A DNA stretch of 64,000 nt from Pseudoduganella rivuli (GTDB lineage: Bacteria; Pseudomonadota; Gammaproteobacteria; Burkholderiales; Burkholderiaceae_D): contig NZ_WKJJ01000009.1 in NCBI RefSeq assembly GCF_009674485.1, positions 248,001-312,000 of the forward strand, written 5' to 3'. The notes below the pieces were generated by a model. It did no database searches. It was given only the letters and a program-made list of their open reading frames with translations, and was not told the origin of the DNA. The position numbers and the translations under genes were made by a program. Of this stretch, positions 62,795-64,000 are shown in pieces (the first letter of the stretch is position 1; every line of letters begins with the position of its first letter).

Positions 62795-64000
62795 CTAATA
62801 CACTTCCGGATTCGGGTCCGTCCGCTCCATTTCCAGCGATGCCGCCAGCAAAGCCAGGCGCGCCACCACGCCATACACGTAGAAGCGGTTCGGCGCCGCC
62901 GTGCCCGGCTTGGCTTTCACGTCCGGCACCGCGTGCTGCTGCGCGAACGCCAGCGGCATGTATTGCGAACCGGGCGCGTTGAGATTTTGCTCCACGCCGC
63001 GCTCCGCGTGCACACGGTAAAAGCCGCCCACGACGTAGCGGTCGATCATGTACACCACCGGTTCCGCCACCGAATCCTTGATGCTCTCAAAGGTCGGCAC
63101 GCCTTCCTGCACGTTCAGGTCAGACACCACTTTGCCATCCTTGATGATCGACATGCGCTCGCGCTGCGCGGCCGTCAATTCCTTCAATTCGGCCGCGTCG
63201 CGCACGGAAATGATGCCCTTGCCATAGGTGCCCGCGTCGGGCTTGATGATGACAAACGGCTTCTGGTCCTTGATGCCGTATTCCTTGTACTTCTTGCGGA
63301 TTTTCGCCAGCAGCGCATCGACATTGGTGGCCAGGCAATCCAGGCCGTCGCCGCTGTGCACGTCGACTTCGCCGCACTTGGCGTGGAACGGGTTCAACAT
63401 CCACGGGTCGACGCCAATCAGCTTGCCGAACTTCTTCGCCACTTCATCATAAGCGGTCAGGTGGTTGCTCTTGCGGCGCAACGCCCAGCCCGCATGCAGC
63501 GGCGGCAGCAAGCTTTGCTCGTGGATGTTTTGCAAAATGTCGGGGATCCCCGCCGACAAATCGTTATTGATCAAAATGGTGCACGGATCGAAATCCTTCA
63601 GGCCCAGGCGGCGCCCGTTCGGCGAACGCACCAGCGGTTCGATCACCAGCATATTGCCGTCTTGCAGCGCCAGCGGCGTCGGCTGGGTAATCTCCGGCGA
63701 CAGCGAGCCCAGGCGTACATGCAGCCCGGTCTGGCGGAAAATCTGCATCAGGCGCGCAATATTTTCCAGGTAGCGCGGATGGCGGTCCTTCACCTCGGGG
63801 ATCAGCAGCAGGTTGCGCGCGTCCGGGCAATACTTGTCGATGGCGGCCATCGCGGCTTGCACCGACAGCGGCAGCATTTCCGTGGCCAGGTAATTGAAAC
63901 CGGCGGGGAACAGGTTGGTATCGACCGGCGCCAGCTTGTAGCCGGCATTGCGCAAATCAACGGAGCAATAGAATGGCGGCGTATGTTCCTGCCATTCCAG
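62795..64000 (-). CDS. gshA: Glutamate-cysteine ligase (5' end outside window)
   Basis: First enzyme of glutathione synthesis. The frame is open to the window edge, with WQEHTPPFYCSVDLRNAGYK in the first visible codons, so the true start lies outside; the TTG at 63955 is internal. About 401 residues are visible. Features include APVDTNLFPAGFNYL, a putative ATP-binding stretch FVIIKPDAGTYGKGIISVRD, and MIDRYVVGGFYRVHAERG. It belongs to the short betaproteobacterial GshA type and not the E. coli type. Directly upstream of gshB. Confidence 0.93.
   Translation of the reverse strand: MEWQEHTPPFYCSVDLRNAGYKLAPVDTNLFPAGFNYLATEMLPLSVQAAMAAIDKYCPDARNLLLIPEVKDRHPRYLENIARLMQIFRQTGLHVRLGSLSPEITQPTPLALQDGNMLVIEPLVRSPNGRRLGLKDFDPCTILINNDLSAGIPDILQNIHEQSLLPPLHAGWALRRKSNHLTAYDEVAKKFGKLIGVDPWMLNPFHAKCGEVDVHSGDGLDCLATNVDALLAKIRKKYKEYGIKDQKPFVIIKPDAGTYGKGIISVRDAAELKELTAAQRERMSIIKDGKVVSDLNVQEGVPTFESIKDSVAEPVVYMIDRYVVGGFYRVHAERGVEQNLNAPGSQYMPLAFAQQHAVPDVKAKPGTAAPNRFYVYGVVARLALLAASLEMERTDPNPEVY

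Noticed and set aside
63953..63955. TTG as the start of gshA
   Set aside because: The frame is open upstream to the window edge and the upstream codons (EHTPPFYCSVD) read as conserved GshA sequence.
1..64000. Search for rRNA, tRNA, prophage, insertion sequences and defence systems
   Set aside because: No tRNA-like cloverleaf was seen in the intergenic gaps, no transposase, integrase, phage structural, restriction, toxin-antitoxin or cas gene was recognised among the reading frames; small RNAs cannot be excluded by eye.

Overview
The window reads as chromosomal DNA of a GC-rich betaproteobacterium, most likely Oxalobacteraceae (Janthinobacterium, Duganella or Massilia type). This is judged from gene orders familiar in Burkholderiales: a LysM protein-dprA-smg-topB block divergent from def-fmt, mreBCD-mrdA-rodA-rlpA divergent from gatCAB, argS-SPOR-dsbA-SDR-birA-coaX, gshA-gshB-PTS EIIA-HPr-EI, and metX-metW. 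It is also judged from family-restricted proteins (DUF3567, DUF4390). No database search was run. No rRNA, tRNA, CRISPR array, prophage or insertion sequence was recognised.

Layout. 1-2048: 5' two-thirds or more of a TonB-dependent receptor, leaving the window on the left. 2.3-7.9 kb (minus): LysM protein, DprA, Smg, topoisomerase III. 8.0-10.5 kb (plus): def, fmt and a LysR regulator that overlaps fmt. 10.5-11.6 kb (minus): tautomerase and isochorismatase-family hydrolase. 11.58-11.97 kb: gene-free stretch carrying a scar made of a glycosyltransferase fragment fused to an fmt 3'-end fragment. 12.0-13.9 kb: small RTX/DUF4214 protein convergent with a GT2 glycosyltransferase. 14.1-17.9 kb: metH. 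17.9-20.5 kb (minus): degenerate EAL-HDOD protein, class II amidotransferase, DUF3567 protein. 20.5-26.8 kb (minus): rsmB, a DUF4390 protein, NtrY-like kinase, NtrX-like regulator without an AAA+ domain, and a P-loop-less CobW-like protein. 27.0-33.3 kb (plus): argS, SPOR protein, dsbA-like, SDR, birA, coaX, second SPOR protein. 33.4-40.8 kb (minus): rod-shape operon mreB-mreC-mreD-mrdA-rodA-rlpA. 41.0-44.4 kb (plus): gatCAB. 44.6-46.6 kb (minus): alpha/beta hydrolase, small DUF4279-like protein, pyrE. 46.7-47.5 kb: exonuclease III. 47.6-54.4 kb: a 2,258-residue Ig-repeat/RTX surface or secreted protein. 54.4-59.2 kb (minus): metX, metW, ampG, M48 peptidase, pseudouridine synthase, each junction overlapping or abutting. 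59.3-64.0 kb (minus): gshA (cut by the right edge), gshB, EIIA(Man), HPr, EI.

How the genes fit together. Most of the window is housekeeping: translation (def, fmt, argS, gatCAB, rsmB, pseudouridine synthase), cofactor and amino-acid metabolism (metH, metX/W, birA, coaX, gshA/B, pyrE), and cell-wall growth and recycling (Mre/Rod/PBP2/RlpA, SPOR proteins, AmpG). The PTS proteins lack a sugar permease nearby and look like a regulatory phosphorelay.

The accessory parts are the 9.6-13.9 kb stretch with its recombination scar, the giant Ig/RTX protein, and a lower-GC patch from inside gatB to about 45.9 kb. I did not find a clearly new multi-gene system. The strongest leads are the chimeric scar at 11.70-11.83 kb, the degenerate CobW-like protein in the ntrYX operon, and several low-complexity tails and repeats on conserved enzymes.
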